Shown piece by piece: positions 8,389 through 15,159 of a stretch of DNA of 16,960 bases. Origin of the DNA: Spirochaetota bacterium (GTDB taxonomy: Bacteria; Spirochaetota; UBA4802; UB4802); contig JAKPOE010000420.1 in the NCBI GenBank assembly GCA_029548025.1, forward strand, positions 1-16,960. Direction: 5' to 3'. The first letter of the stretch is position 1. Each line of letters starts with the position of its first letter. Below the pieces are notes generated by a model. That model was not told where the DNA came from and did not search any database. It saw only the letters and a program-made list of their open reading frames with translations. The position numbers were made by a program, and so were the translations under genes.

Positions 8389-9690
8389 TTTCGCAACATC
8401 TCCATCATGATGCAATAATTCACATTCATTGTGTATGGTAATAGCACAGAGCTTACCGCACATTGTGCATACCTTTTCATTATAATCTTCACTGTTACTG
8501 CGCCGTTGTTTTGCCATATCCGGGTCAATTGCCCTGCTTATCATCCCTTCCCAGTTTAAGGATTTTCTGAATTGTGACATTTCCAAATCCTGCTGCAGCG
8601 CTTTGGGTATGCCCTTTGCAATATCAGCCGAATGAGCTGCAATACGCGTTCCAATTACTCCCAGCCGCACATCATCAACCGATGGAAGGCATAGATGCTC
8701 AGCAGGGGTAACATAACACAAAAAATCAGCGCCAGCATAGGCAGCGATAGCTCCTCCAATTGCTCCCACAATATGATCATATCCCGGGGCAATATCGGTT
8801 GTCAGCGGTCCCAGCACATAGAATGGAGCATTATCACAGATTCTTTTTTGTAACACAATGTTTGCCGCTATCTGTTCCATTGGAACATGCCCCGGTCCCT
8901 CAACTATCACCTGCACTCCTGCATCACGGGCTCTTTGTACAAGGTCACCTAATAAAATAAGTTCTTCTATCTGAGCAGCATCTGTTGCATCGGCTGTTGC
9001 ACCCGGGCGCAGTCCATCACCTAAACTAAGCGTGACATCATACTTATGAGCTATCGCACATAATTTTTCATAGTCCTCATAAAGTGGATTTTCCCTTTTA
9101 TGATGCTTCATCCATGCTGAAAGCAATGAGCCTCCACGGCTTACTATGCCCATAACCCTTCTTTGCCTGGATGCCAATTCCATACTTTTTTGCGTAACTC
9201 CACAATGGACAGTCATGTAATCAATACCATTTTGACATTGCTCTTCAATTGCTTCAAAAAGCTGATTGTGCGACATGTGGAGTATTGACCTATTGTTAGC
9301 GGCAAGCTCAGCAGCAACCCGGTAAATAGGTACTGCACCAACCATAACATTTGCATTTTGTAGTATCATTGTACGTATTGCTGTTAGATTGCCGCCGGTC
9401 GAAAGATCCATAACACTATCAGCACCATAATACACCGCTGTTTCCAATTTTTTGCATTCTTCATCAATATCACCATGGTCGGTTGAAGTTCCAATGTTAG
9501 CATTAACCTTGGTAAGCAATCCCTTCCCTATTGCTCGTACATTGAAATTCCGCTTTATATTTTTTGGAATAACAGCCCACCCCTTTGCCATTAATTGCAA
9601 AAGTTCTTCGGGTTTCATACCTTCAAATGCTGCTGCCTGTTTCATGGCGTCAGTTATGATACCCTGTTTTGCGTAATCTAATTGTGTCAT
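8386..9690 (-). CDS. thiC: Phosphomethylpyrimidine synthase
   Basis: ThiC is the radical-SAM-type [4Fe-4S] enzyme that rearranges aminoimidazole ribotide into hydroxymethylpyrimidine phosphate. The 434-residue protein is the short form, lacking the long N-terminal extension of the E. coli type. Visible family segments include [68 protein letters not shown] and [11 protein letters not shown]. The C-terminal cluster motif has C408, C411 and C415, a CX2CX3C spacing one residue tighter than the CX2CX4C I know from the long form. I chose the ATG at 9690 because a GGGGGT site lies 7 bases upstream. It is the first gene after the TPP riboswitch and terminator. The last codons and stop lie in an interspersed repeat. 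Confidence 0.95.
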   Translation of the reverse strand: MTQLDYAKQGIITDAMKQAAAFEGMKPEELLQLMAKGWAVIPKNIKRNFNVRAIGKGLLTKVNANIGTSTDHGDIDEECKKLETAVYYGADSVMDLSTGGNLTAIRTMILQNANVMVGAVPIYRVAAELAANNRSILHMSHNQLFEAIEEQCQNGIDYMTVHCGVTQKSMELASRQRRVMGIVSRGGSLLSAWMKHHKRENPLYEDYEKLCAIAHKYDVTLSLGDGLRPGATADATDAAQIEELILLGDLVQRARDAGVQVIVEGPGHVPMEQIAANIVLQKRICDNAPFYVLGPLTTDIAPGYDHIVGAIGGAIAAYAGADFLCYVTPAEHLCLPSVDDVRLGVIGTRIAAHSADIAKGIPKALQQDLEMSQFRKSLNWEGMISRAIDPDMAKQRRSNSEDYNEKVCTMCGKLCAITIHNECELLHHDGDVAK

Positions 9691-9708
9691 ACAGGTAACC
9701 CCCACAAC

Positions 9709-9741
9709 AAAAAAACCGCTCAGCGATTGAGCGGTTTTTTT
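9709..9741 (-). terminator. Riboswitch-linked intrinsic terminator before thiC
   Basis: A 7-bp GC-rich stem (CCGCTCA at 9716-9722, TGAGCGG at 9728-9734) is extended on both sides by A7/T7. On the minus strand it ends in a T-run, 18 bases before the thiC ATG and just ahead of its ribosome site. The position between aptamer and gene fits transcription attenuation by the TPP riboswitch. Confidence 0.88.
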
Positions 9742-9756
9742 ACATTAATACTATTA

Positions 9757-9859
9757 TAAAAGCATTGTACAAACTGCTCCCTCCGCTGGCATTACCCAGT
9801 TCAGGTTCAACGGGTATACTCTCAGGCCTGTGTATCCACACAAACCACCCCTGCTTTTA
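9757..9859 (-). promoter_or_regulatory. TPP (THI-box) riboswitch
   Basis: On the minus strand the conserved THI-box pieces occur in order: GGGGTG (9846-9851), CTGAGA (9820-9825), ACCCGTTGAACCTGA (9801-9815), CTGGGTAATGCCAGCG (9784-9799) and GGAGGGA (9778-9784). An 8-base inverted repeat (TAAAAGCA / TGCTTTTA at 9757-9764 and 9852-9859) brackets the aptamer and may extend the closing stem. The usual GCGTAGGGA segment reads GCGGAGGGA here. It binds thiamine diphosphate and, with the terminator downstream, should switch the thi operon off when the vitamin is plentiful. Confidence 0.96.
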
Positions 9860-9879
9860 AGAACATCATACTTAGTACT

Positions 9880-9907
9880 ACAATACTATGAACACATGAA
9901 AAATCAA
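9880..9907 (-). promoter_or_regulatory. Sigma-70-like promoter candidate for the thi operon
   Basis: On the minus strand TTGATT (9902-9907) and TATTGT (9880-9885) are separated by 16 bases. A start near 9873 would place transcription about 15 bases ahead of the riboswitch. The position between the FTR stop and the aptamer is right for the operon promoter. Confidence 0.5.
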
Positions 9908-9924
9908 GAGAAATATTACAATAA

Positions 9925-10266
9925 TTAAATAAAATTTTTAAACTGGCGGCGTTCAGGGATGCTTTCCGGGTAACCACCATTTTTTATAAATAGCGGATCA
10001 TTATATAAGCCACAGTAACAGCTGCCGTATTCCTGTATATCAGGTGCGCAGTATTCGCAGGGACATATAATATCCTTATCCTTTTCTCGTATGCCGTCAG
10101 CGTCCCGGCATGGGCATGAAAAATAGCCATATCGATTATAATTTGTTGTTAATCCTTCAACCAGAATATCAAGAAATTCCTTATCAGGATGCAATACCCA
10201 GCCATGCTTGCCAGCAACCATCTGAGCAAATTGCAGGGTGTCCTGTAATGTTTTTGTTTTCATCAT
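9925..10266 (-). CDS. Ferredoxin:thioredoxin reductase, catalytic (beta) chain
   Basis: The FTR catalytic chain uses a [4Fe-4S] cluster next to a redox disulfide to pass electrons from ferredoxin to a thioredoxin-fold partner. The 113-residue protein has the full cysteine pattern: CPCR (C51, C53), CPCEYC (C68, C70, C73) and CYCGLY (C83, C85). C51, C68, C70 and C83 would hold the cluster, and C53 and C85 would form the active disulfide, by analogy with the cyanobacterial enzyme. C73 is an extra cysteine. No variable (alpha) subunit gene is nearby, as expected outside phototrophs. The stop codon of the glutaredoxin gene is only 6 bases upstream, so the two are cotranscribed and probably partners. 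The ATG at 10263 is an alternative start. Confidence 0.92.
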   Translation of the reverse strand: MMKTKTLQDTLQFAQMVAGKHGWVLHPDKEFLDILVEGLTTNYNRYGYFSCPCRDADGIREKDKDIICPCEYCAPDIQEYGSCYCGLYNDPLFIKNGGYPESIPERRQFKNFI

Positions 10267-10272
10267 TGTTTA

Positions 10273-10575
10273 CTACTCCATTTTTAATAATCGTCGCCAT
10301 TCTTCTTCAATAAAACCCGTGAAAAATGTGGTATCATCAATAACTAAAAACGGAAATGCAACATACATGTTTGATTTTTTTGCCAGATAGTCCTTTATAT
10401 TGTTCTTTTCCTCTGATGGCAATAGATCAACATAAACAAATTTATACTTTACAGAATTGTCATCAAGAAACTTTAATGCACGTTTACAATGTCCACAGGT
10501 TGATAACGCATACACGGTTATATCCCCTGGAGAAAGTAAACCATCCTTATAGGTAAAGGTAATATTTTCAATCAT
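10273..10575 (-). CDS. Glutaredoxin-like thiol oxidoreductase with CGHC active site
   Basis: This is a 100-residue thioredoxin-fold protein. STCGHCKRALKFLDD (about 25-39) gives a CGHC redox pair at C27 and C30. The next strand (YKFVYVDLLPSE) and the FPFLVID segment, with a likely cis-proline, follow in glutaredoxin order. CGHC is unusual for glutaredoxins, where CPYC or CPxC is common; it is the disulfide-isomerase type motif. The protein lacks a signal peptide, so it should act in the cytoplasm. It lies 13 bases after the M50 protease gene and 6 bases before the FTR catalytic chain. The inference is that FTR, rather than glutathione, reduces it. Its protein targets are unknown. Confidence 0.88.
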   Translation of the reverse strand: MIENITFTYKDGLLSPGDITVYALSTCGHCKRALKFLDDNSVKYKFVYVDLLPSEEKNNIKDYLAKKSNMYVAFPFLVIDDTTFFTGFIEEEWRRLLKME

Positions 10576-10588
10576 ATCAATCCTCCCA

Positions 10589-12052
10589 TTACTGTACTAT
10601 ATCAGTACTTACATGAACATTGTTAGGTCCAAGGGGTTTTGCCTGTTCATGATTTTTGAATTTCATTTTATCGTTATTATTGAGTTCTTCAAATTTTATA
10701 ATTTGCAAGGTACCATTAATAAATTCACTACGAAATTTGAATGTTCCCCTGTCAAAAAAATCAATCCTGTAAACTTCACCTTTACTATTATAAAATTTCC
10801 ACTCTTTATCCCATTTACCCTTATACCAATAACCCTCGGTTACAACTTTATTTGTTATTGGCGAATATTCCTTACAAAACCCATGATAAAGATCATTATG
10901 TACCTGAATTTCGTACAGTAATTTGTTGTGATACTTAATCTGCTGCAATTGATAATGATTGCCGCTATCATCAACCATAGAAACAATACTGCTTTCCAAT
11001 CGGCTATGACTACGGCTATAGTTAAAATAAAATAATGCAGTGGATACTACTAACATTGCAATTGACATACCATATATAATAGTAATAATCAAACTTTTAA
11101 TAAAATTTGGTGCTTTAAAAGTTAGCTTATCCCATACCGCAAGTATTATATTGGCATATCGCTTGCCCTTAACCTTGGGGAAAATAGCTTTAACTGTTGC
11201 ATATATTATACCAATGTTGTCTTGCAACACTTTATCCTCATTTTCAATGGACACCGTAGCTGGTATATCAGCCTTCAAAGCTTTTACTGCTTTATTGGTA
11301 CGATAGTTATCGGGAATCGATAGAATAATGATAATCCCAACAAATGCCAATAACAATGTATGGGAAAAAACTGCTAAATAAATAAGTGCCAGCGATGTTA
11401 CTATTCTAAATAATAATTGAGCTACCATTGACCTTTGAAAAATGATATCCATTATCCTGCCACCATCAAGAGGGTAAATAGGCAGTAAGTTAAACCCGTT
11501 AATAAATATAAGCGATGCTGCTATTTGATTAAGATTATCATTATTTTTAAAAAAAAACATACATGCTATGGCAATCAATATGCCAGGCATGGGACCAAGT
11601 AATGATATGATAGCTTCATTAAAACCATCTTTATTTAATTTTAAACCACTTACAGCTGCACCAAAAAAAGGTATAAAGAACATCTTTATATTTTTATATT
11701 TAAAAATCATCATGCCAAGTAAATGTCCAAACTCGTGTAGCAACAAAACAATAATAACGATAATGGTATCTTTTAAAGGATGTTTGGCATAACCAATAGA
11801 AAAAAACAAAAGGATGGAAATGATTAAAATCGCAATACTACCTATGTTATTGCTTTCATAATTTTTAATATTTTTAATATCATTTAAAATTTTTTGAGTA
11901 TCATCTGCTCTATCATCATGCACAGCATCTTCAGCTGTATTTGCATTGTCATTGTGCACATTTTTATGATGAGTTGCATGGAATTCATATCCACAATAAG
12001 GGCATATTTCAATCAACAATGGTATCTTGTTTCCGCACTTTTTACATTTCAT
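10589..12052 (-). CDS. Site-2 protease (M50) membrane metalloprotease with N-terminal zinc ribbon
   Basis: This is a 487-residue multi-domain protein. Residues 3-20 form a zinc ribbon (C3, C6, C17, C20), followed by a His/Asp-rich linker. Membrane segments begin near 70. The zinc-protease motif HEFGH is at 106-110 inside a helix, and the second M50 motif NLLPIYPLDGGR is at 188-199 with D196 as the third ligand. A further membrane segment lies at about 320-344. The C-terminal part (about 360-455) is soluble and has a MORN-like stretch (EGYWYKGKWDKEWKFYNSKGEV). M50 enzymes cut transmembrane substrates in signalling, but the substrate here is unknown. The ribosome site is weak (AAGG), and a terminator-like hairpin stands about 20 bases before the start. 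It heads the operon with the glutaredoxin and FTR genes. Confidence 0.88.
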   Translation of the reverse strand: MKCKKCGNKIPLLIEICPYCGYEFHATHHKNVHNDNANTAEDAVHDDRADDTQKILNDIKNIKNYESNNIGSIAILIISILLFFSIGYAKHPLKDTIIVIIVLLLHEFGHLLGMMIFKYKNIKMFFIPFFGAAVSGLKLNKDGFNEAIISLLGPMPGILIAIACMFFFKNNDNLNQIAASLIFINGFNLLPIYPLDGGRIMDIIFQRSMVAQLLFRIVTSLALIYLAVFSHTLLLAFVGIIIILSIPDNYRTNKAVKALKADIPATVSIENEDKVLQDNIGIIYATVKAIFPKVKGKRYANIILAVWDKLTFKAPNFIKSLIITIIYGMSIAMLVVSTALFYFNYSRSHSRLESSIVSMVDDSGNHYQLQQIKYHNKLLYEIQVHNDLYHGFCKEYSPITNKVVTEGYWYKGKWDKEWKFYNSKGEVYRIDFFDRGTFKFRSEFINGTLQIIKFEELNNNDKMKFKNHEQAKPLGPNNVHVSTDIVQ

Positions 12053-12068
12053 AATGTTTTTGCCTTAT

Positions 12069-12100
12069 AAAAAAAGCGATGACAGTGCATCGCTTTTTAT
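12069..12100 (-). terminator. Terminator hairpin between the small membrane gene and the M50 operon
   Basis: AAAAAGCGATG (12071-12081) pairs with CATCGCTTTTT (12088-12098) around a 6-base loop. The minus strand then reads into a T-run. It ends the small upstream gene, but it also lies only about 20 bases before the M50 start, leaving no room for a promoter between them. Confidence 0.8.
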
Positions 12101-12123
12101 AAATTAGTATAAAAACTATTGAA

Positions 12124-12306
12124 TTAATGCCCTTCTCGCAAGCTTTCAGCGGGTGGATAAATGCCCTTTGCCCTTCTATAAACGGCTATACCAAAACGGA
12201 TACATCCACAGATGACCACCCACACTGCCATAACAGAAATGATAGTAAGAGTATGCATTACCGCTGTATGATATTCACTAATCAGATATAGAATTAATTC
12301 ATCCAT
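12124..12306 (-). CDS. Small single-span membrane protein, 60 residues
   Basis: I do not recognise this protein. It has a short N-terminal polar part (MDELILYLISEYHTAVMH), one strongly hydrophobic segment at about residues 18-44 ending in VVICGCIRFGIAVY, and a basic then polar tail (RRAKGIYPPAESLREGH). This predicts the C-terminus on the cytoplasmic side. GAGG lies 6 bases before the ATG at 12306, and a terminator hairpin follows the stop, both in favour of a real gene. A GTG at 12309 overlaps the ribosome site and is less likely. It lies upstream of the M50 operon on the same strand. It could be a small subunit of a membrane complex, but there is no evidence of which. Confidence 0.55.
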   Translation of the reverse strand: MDELILYLISEYHTAVMHTLTIISVMAVWVVICGCIRFGIAVYRRAKGIYPPAESLREGH

Positions 12307-12705
12307 CACTCACCTCAAAAATGAAAGTTTATTATGATAAGTACAATAATAACTTTTAAATTTTCATTTAATATTGTCAATACAAAATTTTATAATTCAT
12401 AAAATTTTACCGGAAAATGTTGTTTTTATAAAATTGAAAGTGCGTTGCTTTTCATTAAAGGCTTTACATTTTTTTTGTAAAATGATAGTGTACAATCACT
12501 ATTTTCTTTTTGATGAAGGTATTGCATTTTGTTAAAAAGTGTTTGACTTTATAAATTACCATACAAATAATTAATATTAATGAGTAAATAGCCGTTTTTT
12601 TATGATTGTATCATCAGGTGCAGCAAAAATATCATACAAAACAAAGCATCAATCATTGAAATAGCTATAGCTACTATTTAAAAAAGGTTTTGCCAATTTA
12701 ACGCT
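12307..12705. other. Divergent intergenic region with several inverted repeats
   Basis: These 399 bases carry no credible gene. They are AT-rich and hold TTTACA/TGTAAA (12463-12481), ATAGTG/CACTAT (12485-12502) and AAATAG/CTATTT (12659-12679). The last pair overlaps the perfect 12-base palindrome TAGCTATAGCTA (12662-12673). A good rightward promoter pair lies at 12543-12571. The inverted repeats could be operators or RNA hairpins. Confidence 0.65.
12543..12571 (+). promoter_or_regulatory. Sigma-70-like promoter candidate for yggS-proC-M23
   Basis: TTGACT (12543-12548) and AATAAT (12566-12571) are 17 bases apart, the optimal spacing. The predicted leader is about 130 bases long and contains the palindromic hairpin at 12659-12679. 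Confidence 0.45.
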
Positions 12706-13392
12706 ATGAGCATCGTTGACAACTATCATTACATCCAGTCTGAAATAAAAAATATTGCCCTTCGGTGCAACAGGAACCCTGATGATATTACACTTATAGC
12801 TGTAAGCAAAACATTCCCCCCTGAAATTATCCAGGAAGCTATCGATAATGGCATTACTTTATTTGGCGAAAACAGGGTGCAGGAAGCAAAAGCAAAGATT
12901 CCGCAATTAAAGGGTAATTTTACATTTCACCTTGTTGGACATCTTCAGTCAAACAAGGCAAAAGACGCCGTAAAACTGTTTGATTGCATTCATTCCATTG
13001 ACAGGCTATCAACCGCAATTGAGGTTGACAAAGAAGCAAAAAAGATTGATACAATCCAGAAGATTTTAATTGAGGTTAACACCTCGGGTGAAGAATCAAA
13101 ATTTGGCGTTGTTCCGTCACAAGCCATTGCATTATGCAAATCTATTCTGGATTTACACAATATCCAATGTCATGGTTTCATGACGGTAGGTCCTTTGACC
13201 GATGACCGTTCAGCAATACGGAATGCATTTGCATTATTGAGAACATTACGGGATGAAATAAATATAAAGCTTGGAACTTCATTACATGAGCTATCGATGG
13301 GGATGTCAGGTGATTACGATATAGCAATTGAAGAAGGCTCTACCATGCTTAGAATTGGAACAGCAATTTTTGGTAAAAGGATATCGCAATGA
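12706..13392 (+). CDS. yggS: YggS/PLPBP family pyridoxal phosphate-binding protein
   Basis: This 228-residue protein is a single-domain TIM-barrel PLP protein that helps keep PLP and amino/keto-acid balance and has no established enzymatic activity. The PLP lysine is in LIAVSKTFP (K35). Further family segments are LFGENRVQEAKAK, FHLVGHLQSNKAK, HSIDR, ILIEVNTSGEESKFG, GFMTVGP, ELSMGMSGDYDIAIEEGSTMLRIGTAIFG. The length is normal. No good Shine-Dalgarno is seen just before the ATG; the nearest AAGG is about 18 bases away, so translation may start poorly or depend on leader structure. proC follows with an ATGA overlap, a pairing common in many bacteria. Confidence 0.94.
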   Translation: MSIVDNYHYIQSEIKNIALRCNRNPDDITLIAVSKTFPPEIIQEAIDNGITLFGENRVQEAKAKIPQLKGNFTFHLVGHLQSNKAKDAVKLFDCIHSIDRLSTAIEVDKEAKKIDTIQKILIEVNTSGEESKFGVVPSQAIALCKSILDLHNIQCHGFMTVGPLTDDRSAIRNAFALLRTLRDEINIKLGTSLHELSMGMSGDYDIAIEEGSTMLRIGTAIFGKRISQ

Positions 13393-14192
13393 ATATACAA
13401 AAAACAACAATCGGTATCATTGGTCTGGGGAATATGGGCGGTGCTATCGGTACAGGGCTTTCCAGAATCATTGATCCAAAAAATATTATTGGTTACGATA
13501 TCAGCAGTCAGGCAATGACTTCACTTACCAGCACACTATCAATAAGTACTGCCAGCTCAATTCAGGAGCTATCGCACAAAAGTGACGTTATCATCATTGC
13601 CGTAAAACCTGCAATTGTTGCGTCGGTAGCCAGCGAGCTAAAGAGTACAACCAAAAACAAGCTTATCATTTCAATAGCTGCCGGTATCACACTTCACAAG
13701 CTTTCCGAATGGCTGGGCGATAGTTTCCGTATAATCAGGTGCATGCCCAATATGCCTGCCCTTGTTGGCGAAGGGATGACCGTACTATCAACGACATCCG
13801 CCAATAACGATGATGTGGAGATTGCACAGCAAATCTTTGGAGCGCTGGGCAGAGTCATGGTAGTTTCCGAGCAGTTGATGGATGCTGTTACTGCTGTTTC
13901 GGGAAGCGGTCCGGCATATGTTTTCACATTGATACAGGCAATGGCGGATGCGGGGGTTAAATCAGGACTTACACGCGATAACGCCGTGACACTGGCAGCC
14001 CAAACGGTGTTAGGTTCAGCTACGATGGTATTGCAGGGCGAAGAGCCAATTGTTTTACGGGGGAAGGTAGCTTCCCCGGCCGGCACTACCATTGATGCGA
14101 TACATGTTCTTGAAAAACATGGATTTTCCGGAATTATAATGGATGCCATTGAAGCTGCATTTCTGAAATCCAGAACGCTTGGAGGTAAGTAA
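13389..14192 (+). CDS. proC: Pyrroline-5-carboxylate reductase
   Basis: ProC reduces 1-pyrroline-5-carboxylate to proline with NAD(P)H in the cytoplasm. The 267-residue protein begins with a Rossmann nucleotide-binding site (IGIIGLGNMGGAIGTGL, residues 8-24). It continues with VIIAVKPAIV, IIRCMPNMPALVGEGMTVL, then the dimerisation/substrate region VTAVSGSGPAYVFTLIQAMADAGVKSGL and VASPAGTTIDAIHVLEKHGF. All are diagnostic, and the length is normal. The start overlaps the yggS stop as ATGA, and an AAAAGGA site lies inside the end of yggS, so translation is probably coupled. The M23 peptidase gene begins immediately after the stop. Confidence 0.96.
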   Translation: MNIQKTTIGIIGLGNMGGAIGTGLSRIIDPKNIIGYDISSQAMTSLTSTLSISTASSIQELSHKSDVIIIAVKPAIVASVASELKSTTKNKLIISIAAGITLHKLSEWLGDSFRIIRCMPNMPALVGEGMTVLSTTSANNDDVEIAQQIFGALGRVMVVSEQLMDAVTAVSGSGPAYVFTLIQAMADAGVKSGLTRDNAVTLAAQTVLGSATMVLQGEEPIVLRGKVASPAGTTIDAIHVLEKHGFSGIIMDAIEAAFLKSRTLGGK

Positions 14193-15149
14193 ATGCTTAC
14201 TAACTATCATGTATGGCAGATAAAAAAAGCTATAAAAGTACTTATCCCTGTTATGGTTTTTATTTTTATTGCTGGCAATATTATATGCTATTTTGTAAAA
14301 GAACCAGTAAAAATACCCGATGATGCGGTTTATAAAAAAAATGGCTTTTTACTCTTTAAAGATGCAGACGCATACATCACAATTCTAAAAAAATACCCCT
14401 ATAATCCCGGTGTAACATTGACCATTTATACAATGCGTGAAGGTGAATCATACTGGGATGTCATCCAGCGCTATAGAATAAGCATTGATACATTTATTGG
14501 TGCCAACCCGCATCTGGATTCATTACTGGCAAAGGCAGGGACACAGGTTGTTATTCCTCATCAGGATGGACTGCTCATCCCCTGCAGGCATTTCTATGAT
14601 GCATGGCTGGCAAAACTGTCTATAAATGGTACAACAAACATTAAGGGGCACTATCTACACCACCCCTTTGAGCTTCTGGCAATGGATGATATACGTTTTG
14701 CCTTTATAAAACATGCGAAGCCAATTGCTGTTAATGATAAAATAGAAAAATTATATACCTTACGGCAAAAATTCCAATCCCCCATCAATGGCCGATACAC
14801 ATCAATGTACGGCGATAGGGTTGACCCATTAGAGCATGGCATGGCATTCCACAATGGCATTGATATCTGCGCACCGATGGGAACACCAATAAACCCTGTA
14901 AGGAATGGATTTGTAAATTTTACCGGCTGGCTTGATGGTTATGGTTTTACCATCATCATTCAACATGATGAAGGATACGAAAGCTGGTACGGGCACTGCC
15001 AAAAAATATTTGCGCAAAAAGGTGATTTTGTGACAAACAATTCAGTCATTGGTACGGTTGGCTCTACAGGACGGTCCACCGGTCCTCACCTGCATTTTAT
15101 GCTGTTACAGCATGGTAAAATGCTCAATCCAATAATGTTTATATGGTAG
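14193..15149 (+). CDS. LysM domain / M23 family zinc endopeptidase, membrane-anchored
   Basis: This 318-residue protein probably cuts peptidoglycan peptide cross-links, or regulates an amidase, in the periplasm. A single hydrophobic anchor lies at about residues 14-34, with no lipobox. A LysM-like segment covers about 77-122 (YTMREGESYWDVIQRYRI ... GANPHLDS ... GTQVVIP). The M23 domain runs from about 195 to the end, with the zinc site H220/D224 in HNGID and H301 in PHLHF. H268 of YGHC and H299 are the other catalytic histidines. All key residues are present, so it should be active, unlike many degenerate regulators. GGAGGT inside the end of proC is its ribosome site; the two genes abut with no gap. 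It converges on the nucleotidyltransferase gene, 10 bases apart. Confidence 0.92.
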   Translation: MLTNYHVWQIKKAIKVLIPVMVFIFIAGNIICYFVKEPVKIPDDAVYKKNGFLLFKDADAYITILKKYPYNPGVTLTIYTMREGESYWDVIQRYRISIDTFIGANPHLDSLLAKAGTQVVIPHQDGLLIPCRHFYDAWLAKLSINGTTNIKGHYLHHPFELLAMDDIRFAFIKHAKPIAVNDKIEKLYTLRQKFQSPINGRYTSMYGDRVDPLEHGMAFHNGIDICAPMGTPINPVRNGFVNFTGWLDGYGFTIIIQHDEGYESWYGHCQKIFAQKGDFVTNNSVIGTVGSTGRSTGPHLHFMLLQHGKMLNPIMFIW

Positions 15150-15159
15150 ATAGTTACTA

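Noticed and set aside
13694..14149. A 151-codon frame antisense to proC.
   Set aside because: proC is unmistakable on the other strand. This frame is a by-product of its codon use.
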